A stretch of 64,000 nt of DNA from Streptomyces phaeoluteigriseus (GCF_001896135.2 NZ_MPOH02000016.1:394774-458773); one strand, 5' to 3'. Shown: positions 8,706 through 20,800, counted from the first letter of the stretch. The notes: generated from the sequence alone by a model not told the origin. Numbers and translations are program-made.

Positions 8706-9637
8706 GTCCGGTCACCTCCCCGGAGGCGGCCTACGAGGAAGAGGGCGAGGAGCACCGAGATCACCGCGACCATCACGCATCCCATCGCCGCCGCGTAGCC
8801 GAACTGCCCGTAGCGGAAAGCCTCTTCATAGGCGAAGAGCATGGGCAGCCGGGTACGGCCGCCCGGGCCTCCGCTGGTCAGGACGTAGACCAGGGCGAAG
8901 GAGTTGAGGTTCCAGATGAAGTTGAGGGCGGTGATGGCGAGGGCCACCGGGCGCAGGGCGGGCCAGGTGACCGTGCGGAAGCGGCGCCAGGCGCCGGCGC
9001 CGTCGACCGCGGCGGCCTCGTGGAGTTCCCGTGGGGTGTTCTGGAGTCCGGCGAGCAGGGCGACCGTCGTCTGGGGCATGCCCGCCCACACGCCGACGAC
9101 GATCACCGCGGGCAGCGCGGTCGTCAGGCCGCTCAGCCAGTCCCGGCCGTCGCCGAGCCCGAGGCCGCGCAGGGTCTCGTTGAGGACACCGGCGTCGGGG
9201 TTGTAGACGAGCCGCCACATCACGCCGACGACGACCTCGGGCATCGCCCAGGGCACGATCGCGAGGGCGCGGGCCAGCCAGCGCAGCCGTAACTCCTGGT
9301 CCAGGAGGAGGGCGAGGCCGAGGGCGAGCAGGAACTGCGGGACGGTCACCCCGACCGCCCACACCAGTCCGATGCGGAACGACTCCCAGAACAGCGTGTC
9401 GTGCCACAGGTCACGGAAGTTGAGCCCGCCGATCCACTGGGTGGGCGCGGTCCGGCCCGACTGGGCGTCGGTGAAGGCGAGCAGGATGCCGTACAGCAGC
9501 GGTCCGACGCTCAGCAGCAGGATCGGCAGCAGCGCGGGCAGGACAAGGAACCACGCCCCGTGCCCGGTGCTCCGGCGTGGCGGGCCGGTGCCGGGCACAC
9601 GGCGCGTCGTCCGGCTCCGCTCGGTCAGCGACGGCAC
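8702..9637 (-). CDS. Carbohydrate ABC transporter permease (MalF type)
   Basis: The first permease of the operon, about 311 residues if it starts at GTG 9637. That start has a strong upstream purine run (GGGAAGGGGG) at good spacing; the frame stays open further upstream. Features are the first helix AWFLVLPALLPILLLSVGP, several further membrane segments, and the EAA motif ELHEAAAVDGAGAWRRFRTV near residue 215. The C-terminal SGGPGGRTRLPMLFAYEEAF stretch matches MalF-type partners. It pairs with the MalG-type permease to form the channel of a CUT1 sugar importer. Confidence 0.88.
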   Translation of the reverse strand: MPSLTERSRTTRRVPGTGPPRRSTGHGAWFLVLPALLPILLLSVGPLLYGILLAFTDAQSGRTAPTQWIGGLNFRDLWHDTLFWESFRIGLVWAVGVTVPQFLLALGLALLLDQELRLRWLARALAIVPWAMPEVVVGVMWRLVYNPDAGVLNETLRGLGLGDGRDWLSGLTTALPAVIVVGVWAGMPQTTVALLAGLQNTPRELHEAAAVDGAGAWRRFRTVTWPALRPVALAITALNFIWNLNSFALVYVLTSGGPGGRTRLPMLFAYEEAFRYGQFGYAAAMGCVMVAVISVLLALFLVGRLRGGDRT

Positions 9638-9814
9638 GAAGCGATCCCCCTTCCCGGCGGCTCCGACGGGCCCCGCCATGGTCGTGAAGCCGCGGTACGC
9701 CGTCAAGGGACCGCGCGCACGGCCCTACCTGTACGAATGCGAGACTGGGCGGCGGATGGCCGGATCCCGACGCCGTCCCGGCAGGCGCGGACGGTCACGA
9801 CAGGGAGGCGGGCG

Positions 9815-10669
9815 ATGGACGAGGCACGGGCGAGGGACGTACTGGCCGCGGCGGGGCTGCCGGCCGGGGAGGCGCGGCTGCTCGCTCTGGGCGAGAACGC
9901 GGTGTTCGCCGCCGGTGACCTGGTGGTCAAGGTCGGCCGGGACGCCGAGTTGCTGGAGCGGGCCCGGCGCGAGCTGGACATCGCGGCCTGGCTGGCCGGT
10001 GCGGGCGTCCCCGCCGTGCGCGCGGCCGAGGCGGAACCCCTGCTGGTCGAGGGGCATCCGGTGACGGTGTGGCACCGGCTGCCCGACCCGGTACGGCCCG
10101 CCGAGCCCCGGGATCTGGCCGAACTCCTGCGCCTCGTGCACGCGCTGCCCGCACCCTCCTTCACGCTGCCGCCGCGGGATCTGCTGGCCGGGGTGGAGCG
10201 CTGGCTGCGGCTGGCGGGCGACGCGATCGACCCGGCGGACGCGGCCTATCTGCGCGAGCGGCGGGACGGCTTCGCGACGGCCGCCGCCGCGCTCACCCCG
10301 CGGTTGTCGCCCGGCCCGATCCACGGCGACGCACTCCCCCGCAATGTGCACATCGGGCCGGACGGGCCCGTCCTGGTCGACCTGGAGACCTTCTCGGCCG
10401 ACCTGCGCGAGCACGACCTGGTCGTCCTGGCCCTGTCCCGCGACCGCTACGGGCTGCCCGCCGAGGCCTACGACTCCTTCACCGACGCCTACGGCTGGGA
10501 CGTGCGGGAGTGGGAGGGCTGCGCGGTGCTGAGGGGCGCCCGGGAGACGGCGAGCTGCGCCTGGGTGGCCCAGCACGCGCCGGCCGACCCCAGGGCACTG
10601 GCTGAGTTCGTGCGGCGGGTGGCATCGCTGCGGGACGGGGACGAATCGGTGCGCTGGTACCCCTTCTGA
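9815..10669 (+). CDS. APH/choline-kinase-fold phosphotransferase
   Basis: A 284-residue protein starting at ATG 9815, with GGGAGG nine bases upstream. It has the kinase-like fold of aminoglycoside phosphotransferases: the N-lobe ATP Lys in AAGDLVVKVGR, the catalytic loop PIHGDALPRNVHI (His-Gly-Asp...Asn), and the metal-binding VLVDLETFSADLREHD. All catalytic residues appear intact. It is divergent from the sugar importer operon and is followed by a repeat-filled gap. Members phosphorylate antibiotics, sugars or other hydroxyl compounds. The substrate is unknown here, and resistance should not be assumed. Confidence 0.85.
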   Translation: MDEARARDVLAAAGLPAGEARLLALGENAVFAAGDLVVKVGRDAELLERARRELDIAAWLAGAGVPAVRAAEAEPLLVEGHPVTVWHRLPDPVRPAEPRDLAELLRLVHALPAPSFTLPPRDLLAGVERWLRLAGDAIDPADAAYLRERRDGFATAAAALTPRLSPGPIHGDALPRNVHIGPDGPVLVDLETFSADLREHDLVVLALSRDRYGLPAEAYDSFTDAYGWDVREWEGCAVLRGARETASCAWVAQHAPADPRALAEFVRRVASLRDGDESVRWYPF

Positions 10670-11107
10670 GCTGTGCTCAGGGTCTGCTCCTAGGCGCGCC
10701 CCGAGCCTATTCCGAGCCGCCCTCAGCGCCTCCCGAGCCGCGCTCACGGTCTCTGCCGGGACACGCCCGGGCCCCCTCCGAGCCACGCCCCGAGCCTCTT
10801 GCGAACCGCGCTCAGGGTCTCCTCCCAGCCGCGCTCAGGGTCTCTGCCGAATCACGCCCGGGTCTCCTCCTCGCCGCGCCCCGAGCCTCTTCGGAGCTGC
10901 GCTCAGGGCCTCCCGAGCCACGCTCACGATCTCTGCCGAGTCACGCCCGGGCCTCCCCCCAGCCGCGCCCCCGACTCTCCTCCGAGCCACGCTCAGGCTC
11001 TCTGCCGAGTCACGCCCGGGTCTCCTCCGAGCCGCGCCCCGAGTCTCTCCTAAGCCCCGCCCCGGGTCTCCCCCCAGCCGCGCCCAGGACCCCTCGTGCG
11101 CCGCCGG
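10670..11107. repeat. Degenerate ~23-bp tandem repeat array filling a 438-base gap
   Basis: About 18 diverged units with approximate consensus GAGCCRCGCYCRGGNTCTCYNCC lie head to tail between the convergent APH-fold and exonuclease genes. Some neighbouring units form a higher-order pattern, for example CTCTGCCGAGTCACGCCCGGG recurring. There are no unique spacers, so this is not a CRISPR array. No coding potential was convincing here. Confidence 0.8.
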
Positions 11108-11833
11108 TCAGACCGTGTGGCTGTTCGCCGGTTCTCGTACCGGCCAGACGCCGTCGACGACCGCCTCCGCGTCGCCCTTGCGGCGCAGGAAGTCCTGGAA
11201 GTCCGCCGCCCAGGCCGCGTACCAGCCGATCTGACTACGGTGCAGCTCCGCCGGACCGAGGGTGGCGACCTTGGGATGGCGCTCGGCTATCGCGCGCGCC
11301 AGGCGGGCGGCGGCGAGCGCGTCGGCGCAGGCGTCGTGCGCCGCGTCGAGGGAGACGCCGTACTCGGCGCAGACCGCTTCGAGGTTGCGCTTGCCGCGGC
11401 GGTAGCGGTCGGCCCAGCGGTCGATGGTGTACGGGTCGACGACCGGGGCGGGGTCGAGGCCGCCCAGGCGGTCGCGCAGCGAGGGCAGGCCGTGTCTGCG
11501 CAGTTCGGCGGAGAGCAGGGTGAGGTCGAAGGCGGCGTTGTAGGCGACGACCGGGACGCCGGTGCGCCAGTAGCCGGTGAGGACACCGGCGATGGCGTCC
11601 GCGACCTCGTCGGCGGGGCGGCCCTCGGAGGCCGCCCGTTCATTGCTGATGCCGTGGACCGCCACCGCGTCCGCCGGGATCTCCACGCCCGGGTCGGCCA
11701 GCCATTCCCGGCTGCCGAGAACCTGCCCGTCCCTGACCTCGATCACGGCGCCCGTGACGATGCGCGCCTCGCCCGGGTCCGTCCCGGTCGTCTCCAGGTC
11801 GAAGCCGATGAGCAGCTCGCGATGCCAGGCCAT
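11108..11833 (-). CDS. DnaQ-like 3'-5' exonuclease (DEDDh)
   Basis: A 241-residue exonuclease domain protein, starting at ATG 11833 after a purine-rich AAGAAGGGGGG. The DEDD residues are visible: Exo I LLIGFDLETTGTDP (Asp and Glu), Exo II VAYNAAFDLTLL (Asp), and Exo III HDACADALAAARLA (His and Asp). The family cuts DNA or RNA from the 3' end using two metal ions. The protein is shorter than a polymerase and has no BRCT or helicase part, so it is a stand-alone proofreading-like or repair nuclease. An upstream in-frame extension exists but has no family similarity. Confidence 0.9.
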   Translation of the reverse strand: MAWHRELLIGFDLETTGTDPGEARIVTGAVIEVRDGQVLGSREWLADPGVEIPADAVAVHGISNERAASEGRPADEVADAIAGVLTGYWRTGVPVVAYNAAFDLTLLSAELRRHGLPSLRDRLGGLDPAPVVDPYTIDRWADRYRRGKRNLEAVCAEYGVSLDAAHDACADALAAARLARAIAERHPKVATLGPAELHRSQIGWYAAWAADFQDFLRRKGDAEAVVDGVWPVREPANSHTV

Positions 11834-11965
11834 GGTGGCCCCCCTTCTTGGTGGTGCTTTCCCCCAGTGGTCTCCACCTTCGCATGCGCCACTGACAATC
11901 AGAGGACCGCGTTCCGCTTGCCGCGGGACGATTCCGGACAACTGCCGCACTTCATCAGCGAACGG

Positions 11966-13231
11966 TCAGGACACCGGCCGCGAGTCCGCCCAGGCCAGCT
12001 CGAACTCCTCGCGATAGGCGGCGAAAAGTCCGCCTTCGCCGATATCGCCCGACTTGACCACCCGGTTGCCGTTGCGCAGCACCAGCACCGGTGCCTCCAT
12101 GCCGCGCATGCGCCGCAGATAGGACTGCACGACCGCGATGCCGTCGGTGCCGTCGCCGTCGACCAGGTAGGCGGTGAAGCGGGGCGTCTCGTCGTACACC
12201 TGGATCTGGAAGGCGCCGGGGTCGCGCAGCCGGGAGCGGACCCGGCGCATGTGCAGGATGTTCATCTCCACCGCGCGGCTCAGTTCGCCCCGCTTCATGC
12301 CGAGTTCGCGCTCGCGCCGCTTCACGGCGCTGGAGGCGGGGTTGAGGAACAGCAGCCGCACCCGGGCGCCCGCCTCGGCCAGCCGGACCAGGCGGCGGCC
12401 GGAGAAGTTCTGCACGAGGAGGTTGAGGCCGATGCCGATCGCGTCGAGGCGGCGGGCCCCGTCGAAGACGTCCTCGGCGGGGAACTGGCGCAGCAGCCGC
12501 ACCCGGTCGGTGTGGACGGCGACGACGTCCGCGTACCGGTCGCCGATCAGGTCCTCGACGGCGTCGACGGGCAGCCGGCGCGCGGAGGGTACGTCGCCGC
12601 CGGTGCCGAGCATCTCCAGCAGGCGTGCGGAGGCGCGTTCGGCCTGGTTCAGGACGGCCTCGGAGAGCGCCCGGTTGCGGGAGACGACGTTGCGGGTCAC
12701 CTCCAGCTCGTCCAGGGCGAGTTCGACGTCGCGTCGGTCGTCCAGGTAGGGCTCGAAGCACGGCCAGTGCTGCACCATCAGTTCACGCAGCTGCGGCAGG
12801 GTGAGGAAGGAGATCACGTTGTCGTCGGCCGGGTCGAGCAAGTAGCCCTTGCGGCGGCTGACTTCGCGTACGGCGACGGCGCGCTGCACCCACTCCTGGC
12901 CCGCGGGACCGGCCGCGGCGACCACCCACTCGTCCCCGTGGACGGGTTCGTAGATGGGGCGCAGCACGGCGGACACCACGGCGCGCAGCCGCTGTTCGAC
13001 GAGGTTCAGCCAGATGTAGGCCCGGCCGGCCCGCTGGGCACGGGTGCGCACCTCCCGCCAGGCCTCGGCGTCCCAGTCCAGCTCCGGACCGATGGCGCCC
13101 TCCATCGGCCGGGCCAGGGACACCGTGCCGGGCGGGACGTCTGTGGAGCCCCCCTCGTGACTGTCGTCACCAGGGGGCAGCTCCAGCCCTCCCGAGCCCA
13201 CCCGCGCACCGCCTTCCGCTCCCCCGAGCAT
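11966..13231 (-). CDS. SAV2148-type HEPN domain protein
   Basis: A 421-residue protein that I recognise as the SAV2148 family, named for a HEPN domain and common in streptomycetes. The N-terminal region is disordered (Gly/Pro/Asp-rich). It then has an alpha-helical stretch with RLRAVVSAVLRPIYEPVH, where R-x6-H resembles the HEPN ribonuclease motif. The C-terminal half (LNLLVQNFSGRRLVRLAEAG, RVRLLFLNPASSAVKRRERE, YLVDGDGTDGIAVVQSYLRR) looks like a separate alpha/beta domain. The ATG at 13231 is chosen; GTG 13201 with a good ribosome site and TTG 13249 are alternatives. Whether it cleaves RNA is unknown. No antitoxin-like partner is next to it. Confidence 0.8.
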   Translation of the reverse strand: MLGGAEGGARVGSGGLELPPGDDSHEGGSTDVPPGTVSLARPMEGAIGPELDWDAEAWREVRTRAQRAGRAYIWLNLVEQRLRAVVSAVLRPIYEPVHGDEWVVAAAGPAGQEWVQRAVAVREVSRRKGYLLDPADDNVISFLTLPQLRELMVQHWPCFEPYLDDRRDVELALDELEVTRNVVSRNRALSEAVLNQAERASARLLEMLGTGGDVPSARRLPVDAVEDLIGDRYADVVAVHTDRVRLLRQFPAEDVFDGARRLDAIGIGLNLLVQNFSGRRLVRLAEAGARVRLLFLNPASSAVKRRERELGMKRGELSRAVEMNILHMRRVRSRLRDPGAFQIQVYDETPRFTAYLVDGDGTDGIAVVQSYLRRMRGMEAPVLVLRNGNRVVKSGDIGEGGLFAAYREEFELAWADSRPVS

Positions 13232-13303
13232 CCCCGTCCCAACGATCAAGGAAGGGTACTCCGGGAGCGGTCGGCGGTGCAGCCGGATGGACAGGGTCGT
13301 TTC

Positions 13304-14650
13304 TCAACTCTCGGTGCGCGGACGGCCGTTCTCGCCGACGAGGGCGGGCGGAGTGAGCGGATTCATAGCGGTGACGTCCCGGGGGGCGATCGAGAATCCC
13401 TGCCAGTGCACCGGCATGGGCTGCTGGTCCTCGTCCCGCGCGACATGGTGGAAGCCGACGTTCACCCAGGCCACGGGGTGGGTGAGGGCCTGTCCGTTCA
13501 CCCATTTGTCGACGGCCGTGGGGTGCCGGGGAGCACACAGCCGCAGGTTGTTGTTGGCGTACTGCTCGCACTTGTTGTACTGCGTGAAGTAGACGTCGTG
13601 CCGGGTGAAGGCGCGTCCGGGGTACTTGCTGCTGGCACCGGGGACGATCTCGTACGAGCGCGGGTGGCCGTCCTTGTTCTTGCCCGTGGTGCTGACCACG
13701 CGCCACCAGCGCATGTTCTTGGCGTCGCCCGCGAGTTCCTTGGTGACGGGGGTGCGGGTGGTCTTGTTGGTGGGGGCCTGGCCGCCGGCGGCGGGCGGGC
13801 TGACCACCGAGTCGTACTGCTCGACCTTGTTCTTCGAGGACCCGTCGAGGCCGAAGTCCAGCCGCCAGAACACGTTGTGGTTGTGGCTGGTGGAGTAGGC
13901 CTTGGCGCCCTTGCCTATCGGCCAGCCACGGCCGTCACCCGCGTCGTAGTCGAAGGGCGAGAGGCTGCCGGTGGCGCCGACGTTCATGGAGACGGTGCCG
14001 TCGTCGGCGAAGCGCCACTCGGTGATGTACTCGTACCAGCTCACCTTGTTGACGGTGTAGACGAGCAGGTCCTTGCCCTGGGACTGGTAGACCTTCCCGG
14101 AGTCGGTCTGCATCCGGTACGCGTGACCGCGGGCCCTGGTGGTGGTGCACAGGCCCTTCACGTTGGGGTTCTCGGAGTTGTAGGCGTCCGGGACCTTCAC
14201 CGTCTTGATGGTGCCGCCGGGGCATTCGGCGGGGGTCATGTTGACCAGCCCCGCACCGAAGTTGTAGTCGGTGATGTCGTTGTACTCGTTGGAACCGTCG
14301 TCGTACGGCACGTGGATCTGGGCGAGTTTGGCGCTGTTGAGGACCCGGATCGGGCGGGCCTCGCCGGGCGGCTGGTAGGAGACCTTCTCCAGGACGAGCC
14401 CGGACTTGGACTCGAAGCGCCAGCACATACTCCAGGTCGTGCCGTTGGAGAGTTTCTGCTGGATGCGGTAGGCGGCGCTGCAGTCCGGGGCGGCCGCGGG
14501 GGCCGCCTTCGGGTGCGCGGTGGCCGGGGCGGTGCCCGTCGCGGACGCTCCGGCGGCCAGCGCGACCACGGACAGGCCGAGGGCCGCGCTCCTGCGGGCG
14601 CGGCTGGTGCCGGGCGGCCGGTGGCCGCCGTTCGGGTGGTTCAGGCGCAT
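13304..14650 (-). CDS. Secreted copper amine oxidase-like protein (catalytic domain only)
   Basis: A 448-residue protein with an N-terminal signal peptide that has arginines before a hydrophobic AALGLSVVALAAGASATG core, so Tat or Sec export is likely. The body matches the C-terminal catalytic domain of copper amine oxidases. A candidate catalytic Asp lies in ITDYNFGAGL, the candidate topaquinone Tyr in VSWYEYITEW, the copper His-x-His in HNHNVFWRLDFGLDG, and the third His in VGFHHVARDED, followed by MPVHWQGFSIAPRD. Unusually, Asn before the cofactor Tyr is replaced by Trp. The N-terminal domains of typical 630-730-residue enzymes are absent. The role is probably amine oxidation outside the cell, if active. 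Confidence 0.8.
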   Translation of the reverse strand: MRLNHPNGGHRPPGTSRARRSAALGLSVVALAAGASATGTAPATAHPKAAPAAAPDCSAAYRIQQKLSNGTTWSMCWRFESKSGLVLEKVSYQPPGEARPIRVLNSAKLAQIHVPYDDGSNEYNDITDYNFGAGLVNMTPAECPGGTIKTVKVPDAYNSENPNVKGLCTTTRARGHAYRMQTDSGKVYQSQGKDLLVYTVNKVSWYEYITEWRFADDGTVSMNVGATGSLSPFDYDAGDGRGWPIGKGAKAYSTSHNHNVFWRLDFGLDGSSKNKVEQYDSVVSPPAAGGQAPTNKTTRTPVTKELAGDAKNMRWWRVVSTTGKNKDGHPRSYEIVPGASSKYPGRAFTRHDVYFTQYNKCEQYANNNLRLCAPRHPTAVDKWVNGQALTHPVAWVNVGFHHVARDEDQQPMPVHWQGFSIAPRDVTAMNPLTPPALVGENGRPRTES

Positions 14651-14745
14651 GAGGACATGACTCCCTGTGCGTCACCCTCCCGGGGGCGCGACAGCGCGGC
14701 CCGGCGCGGGAGGCGTGAGTCGGAAAAGTGGACGGAGGGGCGCGC

Positions 14746-15581
14746 TCAGCGGGTGAGCGCGGCCACCTTGCGGGTGCTGAGGTCGATCACCAGGGACCGG
14801 GTGTCGATCCACGGGCCGTTCTTCACCTTCAGCAGCAGCCGCGCGCAGCGGTGGATCCCGCACTGGTCGAAGGCGGCGGGCTGGGCGCCCGGCACCGCGC
14901 GGTACACCATGCTGGAGAGCTGCAGCTGTTCCGGTGAGGTGAGTGCCTTGCCGGTGGCGTCACGGTAGTCGGCGCGCAGGCCCGCGCCGAGGGGGTCGGC
15001 GATCAGCAGCGCTGCCGCCTCGGTGTTCTCGGCGCGGCTGAGCGGCGGCTGGACGCCCTGCCCGCTGGCCGTGGCCTCGACCTTGCCGGTGTCCAGGTTG
15101 ACGGTCCTGGTGACGAGCGTGTCGTCCTTGTAGTCGTAGAACGTGACCTCGGCGCGCCGGGGGGCCGAGGGGTCGTCCACCTCGTCCGCCTCGGGGTCGG
15201 CGAGGTCCACGCCGAGGGGCTGCGGGCCCCGGTCGCCGTCGACGTCCTGGCCGGCGTCGAACAGCTGCCTGCTGAGCGCGATGCGCTCGACGCGGGCGAT
15301 CTCGTCGTCGGTCAGCGGGTCGCGCCCGGTGCCCCGCTCGCCCTCGGCGGGCGCCTGCTCGACGACCCCGGGCGCCACCGCCGCGGAGCCGCCCTGCTGC
15401 CCCGGGCCGCCCTGGTCGGCGCCCTGCTGCCCCGCCGCCGTCTTCCCGCCGGAGCCCCCTCCGGTTCCTTCGGCCCCTGCCGTGCCCGGCAGGGTGATCG
15501 CGATCATCGCGCCGTCGCGGCCACCGCGACGGCCGCGCCTGCCACCACCTTGCCCAGGTGGCGACGCACTGTCGTGCGCAC
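14746..15581 (-). pseudogene. Exported or membrane-anchored protein of unknown function, frameshifted
   Basis: The start GTG 15581 gives VRTTVRRHLGKVVAGAAVAV, a basic stretch followed by a hydrophobic signal or anchor. That frame stops after AATAR. One missing base near 15508-15512 joins it to MIAITLPGTAGAEGTGG and the rest of the protein, giving about 278 residues. After a Gly/Gln-rich linker there is a charged region with SRQLFDAGQDVDGDRGPQPL and a folded part: VTFYDYKDDTLVTRTVNLD, AALLIADPLGAGLRADYR and LLKVKNGPWIDTRSLVID. The last lines (tyrosine-rich start, final VIDLSTRKV) look like a domain seen next to secreted amine oxidase-like genes, and the gene lies just upstream of one on the same strand. 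I do not recognise a biochemical function. Confidence 0.6.
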
Positions 15582-15771
15582 ATCTTCCCCCTGCTCCCCC
15601 TGTGCCCCGGGAGTACGTTGTAGGCCCCATTGGTTCGGCGTACGCCGGATGGGGCGCATGCACTGGTCGCCGGGTAAGAGGGACGTAAGTCACAGGTGGT
15701 TCCCTCACTTTCCGGGAGACTCGGTGCCAAGGCGTCCCCGACGGAGCGGCACACCTGGAAGAGTCGTATCC

Positions 15772-17889
<2,118 letters not shown>

Positions 17890-17960
17890 CGATCGGATCA
17901 CCGGCGGCCACCTGGTGGTCGGGATGACAGGAACGGGGCAGGGCGGGTACGTAGGTCTGC

Positions 17961-20333
17961 ATGACCTCTGAGCGCCCTGCCCCCGCCGTGCCCACGGCCA
18001 CCTACCGGCTCCAGCTCCAGCCGGGGTTCCCGTTCGAGGCCGCCGCGGCGGCGTGCCGTACCTCGCCTCGCTCGGCGTGTCGCATCTGCACCTGTCGCCC
18101 GTGCTGGAAGCCGTACCCGGCTCCCCGCACGGCTACGACGTGGTCGACCACGCGCGTGTGCGTGCGGAGCTGGGCGGCGAGGAGGGGCTGCGGGCCCTGT
18201 CGGACACCGCGCGCGGGCACGGCCTGGGTCTGGTCGTGGACATCGTGCCGAACCACATGGCCATGGTCCCGCGGCACAACCGCGCCCTGTGGGAGGTGCT
18301 GCGGGAGGGCCCCAGGTCGCCGTACGCGCGGTGGTTCGACATCGACTGGGAGGCGCAGGGCGGCCAGGTGCTGCTGCCCGTCCTCGGCGGGCCGGTGGGC
18401 GAGGTGATCGACGAGCTGCGCGTCGACGGGGACGTCCTGCGCTACTACGACCACGTGTTCCCGCTGCGCGAGGGCACCGGGGACCTGCCGCTGCCGCGGT
18501 TGCTGGACGCGCAGTGGTACCGGCCAGTGTGGTGGCGGCTGGCCCGCACCGAGCTGAACTACCGGCGGTTCTTCAGCATCTCGGAGCTGATCGGGGTGCG
18601 GGTGGAGGACCCGGAGGTGTTCGACGCCACGCACGGCAAGATCCTCCAGCTGCTGCACGAGGGCGTGCTGGACGGGCTGCGCGTCGACCACCCCGACGGG
18701 CTGGCCGACCCCGACGCCTATCTGGCGCGGCTGCACGCGGCGAGCGGGGGCCGCTGGACGGTCGTGGAGAAGATCCTCGCGGACGGCGAGCGGCTGCCGG
18801 ACGCCTGGCCGGTGGCCGGCACCACCGGCTACGACGCCCTGCGGCACGTCGACGGCCTGTTCACGGACCCGGCGGGCGCCGGGGAGCTGCTGGAGCTGTA
18901 CCGGCGGTTCGCGGCCCCGCAGACGGATCGGGGCGGGGACTGGGCGGCGACGGTGCGGCGGGCGGCGTACGCGGTGCTCAGGCACGAGCTGGCGACCGAG
19001 TTGGACCGGCTGACGCGGGCGGCCACGCGCGCGTGCGCCGCGTCCCCGGACCCGGCGTCGCGCGACCGGGCGCCCTGGGCGCTGCGCACCGCGCTGGAGG
19101 AGCTGCTGGTGCGGATGGAGGTCTACCGGCCCTACGACTGCGGTGACGCGGCCGCCGTCGTCACCGAGGAGGCCGCCGCGGAGGCCCGCCTCGCCTTCGT
19201 CGTGCCCGAGGAGGCGGGGGCGGTGGACGTGGTGCGCGGCCTGGTGGTGGGGCGCGAGGACGGTGCGGCGGCGGTGGAGTTCCGCACCCGGTTCGCGCAG
19301 ACGGCGTCCGCCCTGCGGGCCAAGTCGGTGGAGGACACGGCGTTCTACCGGTACGTACCGCTGCTCTCGGCGAACGAAGTGGGCGGCGATCCCGGCCGGC
19401 AGGGCGTCTCCCCCGCCGGTTTCCACACGTACTGCGCGCGCGTGCAGCGCGACTGGCCGCTCACCGGGACGGTCCTGTCCACGCACGACACCAAGCGCAG
19501 CGCCGACGTCCGGGCGGCGCTGGCCGTGCTCACCGAGTGCCCGCGCCGCTGGGCGGAGCTTCTGGCGGACGTCACGCACGCCGAGGTGAGCGTGCCGGAC
19601 GGGCAGCTGGCGTGGGCGGCCTGGCAGACCGTGTTCGGGCTGGGGCCGGCCGCCCCGGAGCGGGTGCGGGAGGCGCTGCTCAAGCACGTGCGCGAGGCGG
19701 GCATGTACACGAGCTGGACGGAGCAGGAGCCACCGTACGAGGAGGCGGTGGCGGCGTTCGTCACGGCCGGGCCGTGCGGGGTGCCGGGCGAGCGGGTGGC
19801 CGCGCTGCGGGAGGCGCTGGCGCCGCACATCCGGGCGAACGTGCTGGGCGCGGCACTGACGCAGCTGACGATGCCGGGGGTGCCGGACGTCTACCAGGGC
19901 ACGGAGAGCGAGTACCTCGCCCTGGTCGACCCGGACAACCGGCGCCCCGTCCGCTTCCCGCCGGGCGATGCCGGGACCGAGGACGCCGGAACCAAGGGCG
20001 CCGTGACCGCGGCGGCGCTGCGGCTGCGTCGCCGGCACCCGGACGCCTTCGGTGCGGAGGCGACGTACGAGCCGCTGCCCGCCGAGGGCCGGGCCGCCGA
20101 TCACGTCCTGGCCTTCGCCCGCTCGGGCCGGGTCGTCACGGTCGTCACCCGGCTGTCCCTGCGGCTGGCGGAGGCGGGCGGCTGGGGGGGACACGCGCCT
20201 GACGCTCCCTCCGGGCAGGTGGGTGGACGCCCTGGATCCCGGCCGTGAGTTCCTGGGGCACGCGCGCGTGGCGGACCTGTTCGAGCGACTGCCGGTGGCG
20301 CTGCTGGAGCGGCTGGAGCGGGACGCGGAGTAG
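17961..20333 (+). pseudogene. treY: Maltooligosyl trehalose synthase TreY, two compensating frameshifts
   Basis: A GH13 enzyme that converts the reducing-end alpha-1,4 bond of maltodextrin into a trehalose alpha,alpha-1,1 bond. The start MTSERPAPAVPTATYRLQLQ and the family continuation VPYLASLGVSHLHLSPVLEA lie in different frames; a base is missing near 18051-18054. The middle of the protein is long and intact: GLVVDIVPNHMAMV, DGLRVDHPDGLADP (catalytic Asp) and WTVVEKILADGE (Glu). At the seven-G run 20184-20190 one G too many shifts the frame back. The C-terminus then reads TRLTLPPGRWVDALDP and ends at 20333. Restored length is about 790 residues, normal for TreY. Confidence 0.9.
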
Positions 20334-20339
20334 GCGGCG

Positions 20340-20800
20340 GGCGGCGAAGAGCTTCGCCCCCGTGACCGGGGGCAGGGCCGGGCGGGACAGCCGGCCTGGT
20401 AGGCCTGGTAGGCCTCTACGATCGCCCGGCAGCGAGTTTCCGCCGTGGCCGGGTGACGGGAGACCGGGGCGGGCGGGCCCGGTACGCCTCCCGGCGCCCG
20501 GCACAGAGCTTCCACCCATGGCCGGGCGGCGGGAGACCGACCAGGCCCGGCACGGCTCCACAGTCAGCCCGGCAGAGCTTCCCCCCGTGGCCAGGGGCGG
20601 GGCCGGCCGGGCGGGCCCGGTACACCTCCACGGTCGCCCCGGCAGAGCTTCCACCGACAACCGGGCGGCGCGAGACCGACCAGGCAGGCCCGGTGCGGCT
20701 CCACAGCCGCCCCGACACAGAGCTTCCGCCCATGACCGGGTGGCGGGAAACCGACCAGGCGGACCCCGTACGCCTCCACGGTCGCCCGGTACGCCGCCGC
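20340..20800. repeat. Degenerate ~62-66-bp tandem repeat array
   Basis: About seven diverged copies of a unit that begins AGAGCTTCCRCCCATGRCCG, followed by a GGCGGGARACCGACCAGGC segment and CCTCCACGGTCGCCCGG. It occupies the gap between treY and the first M14 peptidase gene. The last copies are best preserved (20500-20790). Frames through it give repetitive Arg/Pro/Gly-rich peptides with no family resemblance, so I regard it as non-coding. Confidence 0.8.

Noticed and set aside
11096..14968. A 1290-residue plus-strand open frame across the exonuclease, HEPN and amine-oxidase-like genes
   Set aside because: It spans three conserved minus-strand genes and their gaps, has no family features, and would antisense all of them.
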